NCBI GenBank assembly: GCA_024704175.1
Contig: CP085629.1
Span: 3,038,001 to 3,102,000 of the forward strand
Direction: 5' to 3'
Length of the DNA stretch: 64,000 bases
From: Paenibacillus sp. P25
GTDB lineage: Bacteria; Bacillota; Bacilli; Paenibacillales; NBRC-103111
Position numbers and translations under genes: made by a program. Below are positions 1 through 9,850 of the stretch, piece by piece (positions within the stretch are counted from its first letter, which is position 1; each line of letters opens with the position of its first letter). The notes under the pieces are model-generated. The model did not search any database, was not told where the DNA came from, and saw only the letters and a list, made by a program, of their open reading frames with translations.

Positions 1-723
1 AAACATCTCCGTCAGCATCCGCCTCTGTACGGCATCGACCGGCATCAGCAGCGACATCGTCCCGGCGATCGTCATCAGCGGCCTGCTTACGGCTTCCTCC
101 AACTGCAGGGCTCCGCCCAGCTTCTCGATCATCCCGCCCAGCCAGCCTGCGCCGAACAGCATCGTCATGAACACCCCGTTGCCGAGCGCCGAGAAGAAGC
201 AGGAGCCCAGCATCGCTACCGAGATCAGAATGGGAACTACGAAAGCGAACAGCAAAAAGGACTTCGTCAGTGCGACCGCATCCGACGGAATGCCGGCATG
301 AATATACGTGACGAGCAGAATCGAAGCGAATAAAACCAAGGCATAAAGGATGCCGAGGCTCACATAGCCGATCCAGCGCCCCAAATACCAATGCCAGCGC
401 GGAAACGGCCGTGGCAGCGACGCCTGAAGCACGCCCTGCTCCGCCTCCCCGGCGATGACCGAGAAGGAGCTGAAGATCGACAGAAAAGCGATCACAAAGG
501 ATCCGAAGAAAAAACCGAGCGTCAGGATGATAGACCCGGTCATATACTTTTCAACCAGGTACTCCGTGCTGCCTGGCATAAACCTGCCGTCCAAATGGGA
601 AATGCCTAGCGTTCTTGCAACAAACCAAAAAGCAGTCAAAAAGACAGCCGTCATCAGCAGGGTAAGCAGCATCACCCTCTTGCGCAGCATTTCCTTCCAA
701 GTCATACCGATGATCGTAATCAT
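1..723 (-). CDS. ABC-2 type transporter permease (C-terminus beyond window edge)
   Basis: Membrane permease of an ABC exporter. The minus-strand frame is open from an ATG at 723 to the window edge (241 codons seen, C-terminus missing). It begins MITIIGMTWKEMLRKR and shows several hydrophobic stretches (for example the LLTLLMTAVFLTAFWFV region near residue 20 and others near 70, 130 and 160), as in ABC-2 permeases. Its ATG overlaps the expected TGA of the upstream ATPase gene (ATGA), so the two are translationally coupled. The substrate cannot be told from sequence. Placement behind an ECF sigma and an anti-sigma gene suggests an envelope-stress or antimicrobial-peptide response exporter; that part is inference. 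Confidence 0.75.
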   Translation of the reverse strand, partial: MITIIGMTWKEMLRKRVMLLTLLMTAVFLTAFWFVARTLGISHLDGRFMPGSTEYLVEKYMTGSIILTLGFFFGSFVIAFLSIFSSFSVIAGEAEQGVLQASLPRPFPRWHWYLGRWIGYVSLGILYALVLFASILLVTYIHAGIPSDAVALTKSFLLFAFVVPILISVAMLGSCFFSALGNGVFMTMLFGAGWLGGMIEKLGGALQLEEAVSRPLMTIAGTMSLLMPVDAVQRRMLTEMF

Positions 724-1680
724 AAGCGCTCCCCCTGTGGCTCAGCCCGGACACGGCGCTTACAAACCATTCCTCGAGTCTCGTCTTGGCTTTCGTTACT
801 TCGTACAGCGTCATTCCCTGCTCCACGATCAAAGCGTTGATCCAGCCGACCTGCTCCTCATCCTCCAGCTCCGCCTCGAGCCACACATGATCGCTTTCCG
901 GCGGAAGCGGAAGCTGGATCTGCCGGATCTCGAGCCCGAAAGTCTCACGCGACCAACTAAGCAGAAGCGGCGTAAACCCGCCGACACGAAGGTGCCAGCG
1001 GGTCCTCTCCTGCAGGACATCGGCTACGGTGCCCGTATGCAGAATCTGGCCGTTGTTGAGAAGCGCCACGCGGTCGCATAAGACCTCGACATCCTCCAGC
1101 AAATGGGAGTTCAGAAACAGTGTGATTCCCTTCGCTTTCAGGCGCCGGAGAATATTCCGGACGTCACTGCGGCCGAGCGGATCGAGCGCGGACGAGGGCT
1201 CGTCCAGGAAGACGACTCTGGGACCACCCACCAGTGCACAGGCGAGCCCGAGCCGCCGCTGCATGCCCTTGGAATAATGCTTGACCCGGTCCCGACCGCG
1301 CAGTCCGATCCCGACCTCTTCGAGCAGCTCCCGGATTCGCCGCTCCATGTCCCCGGCATCTACGCCGCACAGCTTGGCATGCAGGCGGACGACCTCTTCG
1401 CCGGTAAGCCACTCCTGGTAACGATAAAGCTCCGGCAAATAGCCGATCAGCTGCTTGGCTTCCAGGCTCCCAATCGGCTCCCCGAAGATGGAGGCTTCTC
1501 CCCCAGTCGGGCGAATGAGGCCTACGAGCATTTTGACGAACGTGCTTTTGCCTGCGCCGTTCGGGCCGAGGAAGCCGAAGGCTTCCCCTTCCTTCACGGT
1601 AATAGAGATGCTGCGGCGTCGCGGCCGTTGCCGTAATCTTTGGTCAATCCATTAGCCTCAATGGTCGCTGCCACATTCAC
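720..1680 (-). CDS. ABC transporter ATP-binding protein (two frameshifts in this sequence)
   Basis: Cytoplasmic ATPase partner of the permease that follows. Walker A GPNGAGKST, signature YSKGMQRRLGLA, Walker B VVFLDEPSSALDP and switch-histidine LNSHLLEDVE are all present and in order, so the enzyme core is complete. The start is a GTG at 1680 that overlaps the TGA of the upstream anti-sigma-like gene (GTGA). The reading frame breaks twice: near 1620-1630, where one more base joins the N-terminus (ending LTKDYGNGR) to SITVKEGEAFG, and near 748, where one more base restores an end in GERL and a TGA overlapping the permease ATG. I treat both as sequencing errors because coupling and domains are otherwise perfect. 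Confidence 0.8.
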
Positions 1681-2825
1681 GACCCGATCAGCTCCTTGAT
1701 TTTCTCCAATGCGGAGGCTTTATCCGTATAACGGTTACCCCCGCCAAAGGTAAACATCTGCCCGTCCTTAACCCATGTGGCGCTGTAATAAGGATGGTCC
1801 TTGGACCCCTGAACGGTAAGAACCACCTGGACACCGCCCACGCTCAACTTCTCCGTCTCCCCTGAGGAGATGACCGGAAGCGGGACAGCGCCGCCGGACA
1901 AAATGCTGCTTTGCCTAAGGCCATTCTTCAAATAGTCGGGAAGCGGCGGGAAATCAAGCACAGCGTTCAGCGCTTCCGCCACCGGAATCGACGGATCGAC
2001 CGTGACGACCGGAACGGCCTGCTGGGATACGTGATAATAAAGCTTGCGTTCCTTGTCTTCCATGTTATAGTTGACCGTCTCTCCCAGCTCCAGCGTAATC
2101 GGTTTCCCGTCGATGGAGTCCGGCAGCGACTTCTTCGCTCCGAGCCGCTTCATCGCTTTATTTACTTCGTCCACGTGAATCGTGAACGTCAGCTTGTTGG
2201 ACGGAGAAACGAAAATCTTATGCTCCTCGTCCGCTTTAAAATCGGCGGGAATCGTCAGCTTGCGCCCAAGCACCTTTGCCGCTTCCTCAGGATCGTAAGC
2301 GCCTTGCAGCGTCCCTGAGGTCTGCGTGAAGGTGCCGAATTTATTGATCTGCTCACGCGTTTTGCCGTCCGGCGACATTTGGTTGAACAGACTCCTTAAG
2401 TCTTCCTCCTGCACAACCGTCACGTCCTGCATCCGGAACTTGTTCAGAATCGAGGCCAGCGCCTCGTTTCCGGCCGGCGAAGCAACAACCACAGCGAACA
2501 CGGCGCAGGCGGCGGCGAACCCAGCCCATTTTCTCCGCTTCCGCAGCCAGGCAAGCCCCCGCGAGCGGTCGGCATTCCGATCCGCCGATTGTTTCCCATC
2601 ATTTTCCACATTGTGTGAAATGGAACCTGCCTGGTGTTCAGTCGCCGCGACGGAAGGCGGAATCTCCTGCTTCTGCTCATGCAGCTCCCGCTCCACCTCC
2701 AACGTTTCGGCCGGCCAATGCTTCCATTTCAGCTGCACCGGCTCCTCTGCCAGTTTTTCCTGCAGCCTTTTCCAGGCCTCGTCCAGCTTCGCTCTATCCA
2801 TATCGTCTGTTTTCGATGAAGTCAT
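1677..2825 (-). CDS. Membrane-anchored anti-sigma-factor-like protein
   Basis: 382-residue protein encoded between an ECF sigma gene and an ABC exporter. It has a charged cytoplasmic N-terminus (about 98 residues), one membrane segment around WAGFAAACAVFAVVVAS (residues about 100-116) and a long extracytoplasmic domain. The C-terminal end (about the last 60 residues, with a W-V-K-D-G turn and a final helix ALEKIKELIG) resembles DUF4367-type sensor domains of Bacillales regulators; this is from memory of the family. No zinc-binding HxxxCxxC anti-sigma motif is visible. The start is the ATG at 2825 behind a strong AGAGGAGGAAC site. Position and topology support an anti-sigma role; the signal sensed is unknown. 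Confidence 0.6.
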   Translation of the reverse strand: MTSSKTDDMDRAKLDEAWKRLQEKLAEEPVQLKWKHWPAETLEVERELHEQKQEIPPSVAATEHQAGSISHNVENDGKQSADRNADRSRGLAWLRKRRKWAGFAAACAVFAVVVASPAGNEALASILNKFRMQDVTVVQEEDLRSLFNQMSPDGKTREQINKFGTFTQTSGTLQGAYDPEEAAKVLGRKLTIPADFKADEEHKIFVSPSNKLTFTIHVDEVNKAMKRLGAKKSLPDSIDGKPITLELGETVNYNMEDKERKLYYHVSQQAVPVVTVDPSIPVAEALNAVLDFPPLPDYLKNGLRQSSILSGGAVPLPVISSGETEKLSVGGVQVVLTVQGSKDHPYYSATWVKDGQMFTFGGGNRYTDKASALEKIKELIGS

Positions 2826-2851
2826 AGCCGTTCCTCCTCTGCTTCTCGTTC

Positions 2852-3367
2852 TCATTCCGCTTGCGGCTGCGCTTCGGCATACCGCTTTAGTCGCGCCGTA
2901 GCCCGGTGGATCAGCGTTCCGACCACCGGTCGCCGTACCTGCAACCGCTCGGCGATCTCGGCATAGCTGTAGCCGGAATACCGCAGCAGCAGCACCTGAC
3001 GGTCCCGTTCGGGCAGCTCGTCCAGCCATTCCCGTACTTCCTCCTGACCGAGCCGGCGAAGCAATATGTCTTCATTCGACTCGGGATTCGGCTCCACGGC
3101 CATGAGTCGCTCCTGCCTCATCTGGAGCGCCCGCTCCCTTGCCTTCTTGGCCATATAATCGTAGCCGATTCGGGTCAATACCCGGTGCAGCCACGCCCCC
3201 AACACGGAAGGGTCATCCGGCGGATTGCGGTACAGCCGCAAAAACACCTCCTGAGCCAGGTCGTCCGCCGCGGCCTCATCGCGAACCAATGCGGCCAGTT
3301 TTCGCCGGACGGCCGGGTAATACTTATAAAATACAGTTCGAAAACCATCGGATTCCGGAAAGTCCAA
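2852..3367 (-). CDS. ECF-subfamily RNA polymerase sigma factor
   Basis: 171-residue alternative sigma factor directing RNA polymerase to its regulon. Region 2 carries DDLAQEVFLRLYRN (about residues 35-50), the usual ECF signature. Region 4 carries LPERDRQVLLLRYSGYSYAE and a helix-turn-helix that follows (about 117-160). The ATG at 3367 sits behind GAGGAGGAACTTTC. It is the first gene of a tightly packed operon: a 26-base gap to the anti-sigma-like gene, then two overlapping junctions into the ABC genes. The layout resembles the B. subtilis sigY-yxlCDEFG operon, also an ECF factor with an ABC exporter, but I do not claim orthology. Confidence 0.88.
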   Translation of the reverse strand: MDFPESDGFRTVFYKYYPAVRRKLAALVRDEAAADDLAQEVFLRLYRNPPDDPSVLGAWLHRVLTRIGYDYMAKKARERALQMRQERLMAVEPNPESNEDILLRRLGQEEVREWLDELPERDRQVLLLRYSGYSYAEIAERLQVRRPVVGTLIHRATARLKRYAEAQPQAE

Positions 3368-3402
3368 TGAAAGTTCCTCCTCTCAGCTGCAGCTATATAA
3401 AA

Positions 3403-3429
3403 GACGGACGCCGCCCCGTTTTTGTATCA
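3403..3429 (-). promoter_or_regulatory. Candidate ECF-type autoregulatory promoter
   Basis: On the minus strand TGATAC (3424-3429) is followed after exactly 17 bases by CGTC (3403-3406), 36 bases before the ECF sigma start codon. This fits the TGwAAC-N16/17-CGTC layout typical of autoregulated ECF promoters, with one imperfect base in the -35 AAC core. No sigma-A promoter is visible nearby. Inference only. Confidence 0.3.
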
Positions 3430-3594
3430 CCGTCCCGCCACATTTTCACGATTTAACTGAAAAAACTTCCCGCTTCGGCAGCAGGACCGGTTGCGGAAAG
3501 TTTCGATAGACATTCTGGCAGCACCATGTTTCAACTTCTAAATGATCTTTGTCATTATATCTACTGGTTCACTTGGCGTCAATTCACCGCCAGC

Positions 3595-3634
3595 AACAAA
3601 AACGGCCTGCCAGGCTGTTCACCTCAGCAGACCG
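3595..3634 (-). terminator. Rho-independent terminator of the pyr operon
   Basis: On the minus strand CGGTCTGC (3627-3634) pairs with GCAGGCCG (3603-3610) in an 8-bp stem, immediately followed by TTTTTGTT. It begins 30 bases after the pyrE stop and closes the operon. The rest of 3430-3594 shows no gene or clear signal. Confidence 0.7.
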
Positions 3635-3663
3635 TATTCTGCACCGCACCTCTTCTGAGGAGC

Positions 3664-4320
3664 TTATTTCCCGTATTCGCTCGGGTTTGCGCGCCAAGCC
3701 TTCAGTGCCTCGAGATCCTGAGCTTGAATGGCTCCCTGCCGCAGAGCAACATCGAGCAGCTGCGAATAATTCGTCAGCGTTTCGAAAGGAATACCGGCTT
3801 CGCCGAACGCCTGGGAAGCCTTATCGAATTGGTAGGAGAAAATGCCGAGCACGCCAAGCGCTTTCGCACCGGCATCGTTCACGGCCAGCGCCACCTTCAG
3901 GGAGTCGCCTCCGGTCGAGATCAAGTCCTCGATGACCACCGTTTTTTGTCCCGGCTGGATTGTACCTTCGATCAGGTTCTCCTTGCCGTGGCCCTTGGCC
4001 TTGTCGCGGACATAGACCATCGGCAGGTTCAGCTTCTGCGCCACCCATGCAGCATGCGGAATGCCACCGGTCGCCGCGCCGGCGATCACTTCCGCGTCGG
4101 GATAGTTTTCGCGGATCAAGGCGGCGAAGGCCTCCGCGATCATATCCCGAATGTCCGGGTAGGAAATCGTCAGCCGGTTATCGCAGTAAATCGGCGATTT
4201 CAGTCCCGACGTCCAGGTAAAAGGTCGCTGCGGGCGCAGCGCCACGGCTCCGATGCGGAGCAGGGCGGCGGCGATTTGTTCGCCGATCTGAGGATTGGTG
4301 CGGATCGATTGTGCGCTCAT
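3664..4320 (-). CDS. pyrE: Orotate phosphoribosyltransferase
   Basis: Transfers the phosphoribosyl group of PRPP to orotate to give OMP, the fifth step of UMP synthesis. The 218-residue length is normal for the family. The PRPP-binding signature VVIEDLISTGGDS lies near residue 127, and the loop lysines in VRDKAKGHGKEN (near residue 103) are those that contact PRPP and orotate. Last gene of the pyr operon, 28 bases after pyrF, followed by a terminator. The frame is intact. Confidence 0.95.
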   Translation of the reverse strand: MSAQSIRTNPQIGEQIAAALLRIGAVALRPQRPFTWTSGLKSPIYCDNRLTISYPDIRDMIAEAFAALIRENYPDAEVIAGAATGGIPHAAWVAQKLNLPMVYVRDKAKGHGKENLIEGTIQPGQKTVVIEDLISTGGDSLKVALAVNDAGAKALGVLGIFSYQFDKASQAFGEAGIPFETLTNYSQLLDVALRQGAIQAQDLEALKAWRANPSEYGK

Positions 4321-4348
4321 GGTTCATTTCTCCTTTGTCATTATTCAT

Positions 4349-5080
4349 CTATTGGCTGACGGATGCAAGAATCGCTTCCAGTGCGGCCCGCGGATCGGGC
4401 GCTCCGGTAATGGGCCGGCCGATGACGATGTAATCTGTCCCCTGGGCAAAAGCCTCTTCCGGTGTCAGCACCCGGGACTGATCGCCGATCTCGGCTCCCT
4501 TGGGGCGGATGCCCGGGGTCACGGTCACAAAAGCAGGACCACAGGCTTCCTTAATCCGCGTCACTTCCAGCGGCGAGGCGACGACGCCGTCCAGTCCGGC
4601 ATCCCGGGTCAGCTGGGCATAGCGGATGACCGCCTGCTCGACCGTCCCGCCGATGCCGATCTCCTCGTTCATGACGCTCTGGCTCGTGCTGGTCAGCTGC
4701 GTGACTCCGATCACCAGGGGACGTTTCGCCTTGGCGGAGGAGGCAAGCCCCTTCTCCACGCCTTCCAGCGCCGCCTGCATCATCTGCTTGCCTCCGGCTG
4801 CGTGGACGTTGAACATATCGACGCCGAGCCGGGCGATGCTTTCCGCGCCGCCTTTAACCGTATTGGGAATATCGTGCATTTTCAAATCCAGGAACACTTG
4901 ATAGCCTTTTTCTTTCAGCTTCAGCACGAAGTCAGGTCCTGCCGTGTAGAACAGCTGCATGCCGACCTTCATCCAGCAGGGGATGCCCTCCAGAGAACGA
5001 ACCAGAACGTCCGCCTGCTCTGCCGAAGGATAATCCAATGCCACCATAATGCGTGATGCCGCTTCCGGTACCTTACTCAA
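4349..5080 (-). CDS. pyrF: Orotidine 5'-phosphate decarboxylase
   Basis: Decarboxylates OMP to UMP, the last step of de novo pyrimidine synthesis. It is 243 residues long, as in Bacillus. The catalytic Lys-Asp network is visible in LDLKMHDIPNTV (near residue 62), with the N-terminal IMVALDYPSAEQA strand and a C-terminal phosphate loop with IVIGRPITGA. Intact. It is separated from carB by a 223-base gap with a structured inverted repeat, an unusually long gap for this operon. Confidence 0.95.
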   Translation of the reverse strand: MSKVPEAASRIMVALDYPSAEQADVLVRSLEGIPCWMKVGMQLFYTAGPDFVLKLKEKGYQVFLDLKMHDIPNTVKGGAESIARLGVDMFNVHAAGGKQMMQAALEGVEKGLASSAKAKRPLVIGVTQLTSTSQSVMNEEIGIGGTVEQAVIRYAQLTRDAGLDGVVASPLEVTRIKEACGPAFVTVTPGIRPKGAEIGDQSRVLTPEEAFAQGTDYIVIGRPITGAPDPRAALEAILASVSQ

Positions 5081-5121
5081 GTTGCAACCTCCTCAGCATA
5101 TTTAAAGCCGGCCGAGCATGG

Positions 5122-5234
5122 GATTAGCACAGTCCCGCCCGCCGGAGCCCGTGTTCCTCTCATCCGGGAACAACGGCTTCTGCCCGGCAAAGCTCCGGCC
5201 CTTAAGGACCGGAGCCGCGGTTGCTGTGCTAATC
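5122..5234. repeat. Structured intergenic element closed by an 11-bp inverted repeat
   Basis: In the gap between carB and pyrF, GATTAGCACAG (5122-5132) and CTGTGCTAATC (5224-5234) are perfect inverted repeats 91 bases apart. Inside is a strong TTAA-loop hairpin with GCTCCGG/CCGGAGC arms (about 5191-5215) and another with GTTCC/GGAAC arms (about 5153-5174). Folded, it gives a multibranched RNA of about 113 nt in the pyr transcript. There is no uridine run on either strand, so it is not a simple terminator. It may be a mobile palindromic repeat, an mRNA processing site or a small regulatory RNA; I cannot tell which. Confidence 0.55.
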
Positions 5235-5303
5235 TGAATGTCCGGTCCGGAGAATTTCTTTTTCCCCATATGGCGGATGAAAAAAGCTCCGGTACCTGTT
5301 CAA

Positions 5304-8300
5304 TTATGCGAGGTGCGCAGGCATTGCGGTGGATTGGAAGTAAATCGTCTCCAATACATGCAGCAGTGCGCTTACGGTATCCAGGGAGGTCATACAGACA
5401 ACCCCGTTCTCCACCGCTTCGCGGCGGATCCGGAATCCGTCCCGCTCCGGCGTCTTGCCCTTGGTCAGCGTATTGACCACAAAATGGGCTTCTCCGTTGC
5501 GGATGAGGTCCAGAATGTTAGGCGAGCCCTCGCTCAGCTTGTTGACGCGGGTAACCTTGAGCCCCGCATCTTCCAGCGCCTGAGCCGTGCCGCCTGTAGC
5601 GACGATTTTATAACCGAGCTTGTCGAAGCCGCGGAAAATTTCAATCGCTTCCGCTTTGTCCTTATCGGCGATCGTGGCGATAATAGCGCCTGTCGGCGGT
5701 ACCTTCATGCCGGAGCCGATGAGGCCCTTGTACAGCGCTTTGGCAAACGTCCGGTCGCGGCCCATCACTTCGCCCGTCGATTTCATTTCCGGTCCGAGGG
5801 TCGTATCTACGCGGCGCAGCTTGGCGAAGGAGAACACCGGCACTTTTACCGAGACGTAGTCATCTTCCGGCCACAAGCCTGTTTGATAGCCCATGTCGGC
5901 AAGCTTCTCACCCATGATGACGCGCGTAGCCACATTGGCCATCGGAATTTTCGTTACTTTACTTAAGAACGGCACCGTACGGGAAGAACGCGGATTCACC
6001 TCGATGACGTACACTTCGTCCTGGTAGATGACGAACTGGATATTGACGAGTCCGACCACCTGCAGACCGCGGGCGATTTTCGTCGTGATTTCCACGATTT
6101 TCTGCTTCAGCTTCTCGGAGACGGTTTGCGGCGGATAGACCGCGATCGAGTCGCCGGAGTGTACGCCGGCCCGTTCGATATGCTCCATGATGCCCGGAAT
6201 CAGCACCGTTTCCTTGTCGCAGATCGCGTCGACCTCCACTTCCTTGCCGAGCATGTAGCGGTCGATCAGCACCGGATGCTCCGGATTGATCTTCACCGCA
6301 TATTCCATGTAGCTGAGCAGCTCCTGGTCGGAGTAGACGATCTCCATCGCACGTCCGCCAAGCACGTAGGAAGGTCTCACCAGCACCGGATAACCGAAGC
6401 GTGCGGCCATCCCGACTGCCTGGTCCACGGATGTAACCGTTCCGCCCGGCGGTTGGGCGATCTCCAGCTCGCGCAGCGCTTCGAACTTCTTGCGGTCTTC
6501 CGCCGCATCGATGTTCTCAAGATCGGTGCCCAGGATCCGGACCCCGGCTTTGGCCAGCGGAGCGGCAAGGTTGATCGCCGTCTGACCGCCGAACTGGACG
6601 ATTACGCCGATCGGCTTCTCATGCTCGATCACGTTCATGACGTCTTCGAAGAACAAGGGCTCGAAGTAGAGACGATCCGATGTGTTGAAGTCCGTCGATA
6701 CCGTCTCCGGGTTATTGTTGATAATAACCGCTTCGTAGCCGGCGGCTTGAATTGCCCATACCGCGTGCACCGTCGAGTAGTCGAACTCGATGCCTTGGCC
6801 GATCCGGATCGGTCCGGAGCCGAGCACGACGACCTTCTGCTTCGTCGTCTCTTTGACTTCGTCTTCCGTTTCGTATGTCGAGTAGTAGTAAGGCGTTGTC
6901 GCTTCGAATTCGGCGGCGCAGGTGTCGACCATTTTGTACACCGGCTTGATGTCGAGGCTCAAACGATAAGCCCGCACATCGGCTTCCTTCGTATAATTCA
7001 GACCCTGCACCTCGCTGCGGAGCTCGGCGATCGCGCGGTCCGTGAAGCCTTTGCGCTTCGCCTCGTAGAGCAGCTCCTGCGTCAGCTCCGGTCGCTGCAG
7101 CTCTTTCTCGAAGCGGATAAGGCCTTCGAGCTTGTGCAGGAACCACCAGTCGATTTTGGACAAATCGTTCAGTCGCTGAACCGTGTACCCGCGGCGCAGC
7201 GCTTCGGCAATCAGGAAGATCCGTTCATCATCCGGCTTAGCAAGGCGCTGCTCCAGCGTCGCTTGATCAAGGCCTTCCGCATCTTTCAGGTACAAGCGGT
7301 GTACGCCGATTTCAAGCGAGCGGACCGCTTTATGGATGGATTCCTCGAACGTACGTCCGATTGCCATCACTTCGCCGGTTGCTTTCATCTGGGTGCCGAG
7401 CTTGCGGTTCGCCGCTGTAAATTTATCGAACGGCCAGCGCGGGATTTTCGATACGATATAGTCCAGTGTCGGCTCGAAGCAGGCGTAGGTTTGTCCCGTA
7501 ACCGGGTTAACGATTTCATCGAGCGTGTAGCCGATGGCGATTTTCGCCGCCATTTTGGCGATCGGGTACCCTGTCGCTTTCGAAGCGAGCGCCGAAGAGC
7601 GGCTCACCCGCGGGTTTACTTCGATGACATAATACTGGTAGCTGTGCGGATCCAGCGCGAACTGCACGTTACAGCCGCCTTCGATGTTCAGCGCACGGAT
7701 GATTTTCAGCGATGCCGAACGCAGCATTTGATATTCGCGGTCGGAAAGCGTCTGGCTCGGCGCTACTACGATGCTGTCGCCCGTATGTACGCCTACCGGG
7801 TCAAAGTTTTCCATGTTGCACACGACGATACAGTTATCGTTCGCGTCGCGCATCACTTCGTATTCGACTTCCTTCATGCCGGCGATGCTTTTCTCGACCA
7901 GACATTGGCCGATCGGGCTGTAGCGGATCCCGGAGGAGACGGTTTCGAGCAGCTCTTCCTCGTTCGCGCAAATGCCGCCGCCGGTTCCGCCCAATGTGTA
8001 GGCCGGACGTACGATGATCGGATAGCCGATTTCATTCGCAAAATCAACCGCTTCCTGCACCGTAGTCACGATCGTGCTTTCCGGTACCGGCTCGCTCCAG
8101 CTCGCGCATCAGCTCGCGGAACAAATCGCGGTCCTCGGCCTTCTCGATCGCCGTGAGCTGCGTGCCGAGCAGCTTCACGTTCTCGCGCTCCAGCACGCCG
8201 GCGCGGGCCAGCTCTACCGCCATGTTCAGGCCGGTCTGGCCCCCGAGCGTCGGCAGCAGTCCGTCCGGGCGCTCCTGGCGGATGATTTGCGTGACGAAAT

Positions 8301-8514
8301 CCAGCGTGATCGGCTCAATGTATACTTTGTCAGCCATGTTCGTATCCGTCATGATCGTGGCCGGGTTGCTGTTGATCAGGACGACCTCGAAGCCTTCCTC
8401 CTTCAGCGCTTGGCACGCCTGGGTGCCGGCATAGTCGAACTCGGCGGCCTGACCGATGACGATCGGGCCGGAGCCGATAACGAGAATTTTTTTGAGTTCT
8501 TTATTTTTCGGCAT
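5304..8514 (-). CDS. carB: Carbamoyl-phosphate synthase large subunit (one frameshift)
   Basis: Makes carbamoyl phosphate from bicarbonate, ammonia and two ATP, together with CarA. The product is about 1,070 residues. The N-terminal half begins [20 protein letters not shown], the second ATP-grasp half has [19 protein letters not shown], and the C-terminal allosteric MGS-like domain follows near residue 930. The frame breaks near 8085-8100: the N-terminal part runs out of frame after [12 protein letters not shown] and resumes at [11 protein letters not shown], which one extra or two missing bases explain. The ATG at 8514 overlaps the end of carA by 14 bases. The expected next genes pyrK and pyrD are missing; pyrF follows. 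Confidence 0.92.
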
Positions 8515-9679
8515 AGTGGAGTTCTCCTTTCGCTGCGTTGGCCGATCCCGTTCTGGCCGCCTGGTAAGCTGCGGCGATTTGCGCCTGCTTCGGCAGAACG
8601 GGGTTGCTTTCTTTATGCTCGCGGATCAAAGTCAGGAATTCGTCGAACAGGTAGCTCGAATCGAAGGGTCCCGGGGCCGCCTCCGGATGGTACTGTACCG
8701 AGAAGGCGGGGTATTTCTTATGGCGCAGGCCTTCGATGGTCCGGTCGTTATTGTTGATGTGCGTCACTTCCAGCTCCGTACCTGCAATCGATTCTTCCTT
8801 CACCGTATAGCCGTGGTTTTGCGAAGTGATATAGCAGCGGCCGGATTTCAGCTCCTTCACCGGATGGTTGCCGCCGCGGTGACCGAACTTCAGCTTCTCG
8901 GTATCCGCTCCGCTCGCCAGCGCGAACAGCTGATGACCCAGGCAGATGCCGAAGATCGGGAACTCGCCGAGGAGCTCTGCGATCATTTTAGCCGCATGCG
9001 GCACGTCTTTCGGGTCCCCCGGGCCGTTGGACAGTAGAATACCGTCCGGCGCCAGCCGGCGGATTTGCTCGGCCGTCGTATCCTGCGGAACGACGACCAC
9101 GTCGCGACCGCGCTTCGTCAGATCGCGGATGATGCCGCTCTTGGAGCCGAAGTCGACGAGAACGATGCGTTCCTTCGTTCCCGGGCAGCCGAATACGCTC
9201 TTCGTCGATACGCGCGACACCTGATCCGTCATAAGCGGGGTCGCTTTCATCAGCTCCAGCAGCTCTTCCACGCGCTTGTCCGAAGTCGTAAGGATTCCTT
9301 TCATCACCCCGTGATGACGGATGCGGCGGGTCAGCATTCTCGTATCGATTCCGCTGATCCCGGGAATGCCGTATTCCTTCAGCAGGTCGCCGAGCGTATA
9401 TTCCGCTCTCCAGTTGCTGGGGACGATCTCATGCTCGCGGACCACAAAGCCGTGAATGAAAGGACGAATCGATTCGAAATCGTCGCGGGTGATGCCGTAG
9501 TTGCCGATGAGCGGGTAGGTCATTGTTACGATTTGTCCGCAGTAGGAGGGGTCAGACAGCACTTCCTGATAACCTGTAATTCCTGTATTAAAAACAACCT
9601 CGCCAACCGAGTCGCCTTCGGCGCCGAACGATTTGCCGGTAAACAACGTACCGTCTTCCAACAACAATCTTGCCTGCAT
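8501..9679 (-). CDS. carA: Carbamoyl-phosphate synthase small (glutamine amidotransferase) subunit
   Basis: Releases ammonia from glutamine for CarB. It has an N-terminal CPSase small-chain domain ([12 protein letters not shown] near residue 37) and a class I amidotransferase domain with nucleophile Cys in GICLGHQ and the catalytic His in [13 protein letters not shown] lies three codons upstream (9688), but it abuts the AAGGAG site; the ATG at 9679 is properly spaced and is my start (392 residues). The frame is intact and overlaps carB. Confidence 0.94.
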   Translation of the reverse strand: MQARLLLEDGTLFTGKSFGAEGDSVGEVVFNTGITGYQEVLSDPSYCGQIVTMTYPLIGNYGITRDDFESIRPFIHGFVVREHEIVPSNWRAEYTLGDLLKEYGIPGISGIDTRMLTRRIRHHGVMKGILTTSDKRVEELLELMKATPLMTDQVSRVSTKSVFGCPGTKERIVLVDFGSKSGIIRDLTKRGRDVVVVPQDTTAEQIRRLAPDGILLSNGPGDPKDVPHAAKMIAELLGEFPIFGICLGHQLFALASGADTEKLKFGHRGGNHPVKELKSGRCYITSQNHGYTVKEESIAGTELEVTHINNNDRTIEGLRHKKYPAFSVQYHPEAAPGPFDSSYLFDEFLTLIREHKESNPVLPKQAQIAAAYQAARTGSANAAKGELHYAEK

Positions 9680-9786
9680 GATGGTCACTCCTTCTTCCTT
9701 CGATGCTTGCCGCCCCCAAAGGCTCTGCCGGCGGTTGAGGGATGCACAGCTTCAAAGCTATGTTAGTATGTGAATCGCTTTTATCT

Positions 9787-9814
9787 CCCGGTAAGGGTCC
9801 GCCCCTTCCCCGGG
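9787..9814. other. Intergenic hairpin between pyrC and carA
   Basis: The 171-base gap between pyrC and carA holds CCCGG...AAGGG pairing with CCCTT...CCGGG around a short loop. There is no uridine run and no match to the PyrR-binding loop, so I do not call it an attenuator. It could be an mRNA stability or processing element. Confidence 0.4.
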
Positions 9815-9850
9815 AAGACTTTGCTGTCGTTAATTGAATTGCCGAATCGA

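Noticed and set aside
6126..8156. 676-codon plus-strand open frame across carB
   Set aside because: It is antisense to conserved carB coding sequence, is rich in R, H and D as expected from reversed GC-rich codons, and has no ribosome site or recognisable domain. Similar long antisense frames over pyrC (9770-11215), ahcY (53964-55364) and oppA (61680-62705) were rejected for the same reason.
9689..9850. Second PyrR attenuator between pyrC and carA
   Set aside because: The hairpin has no poly-U and no ARUCCNGNGAGGYU loop.
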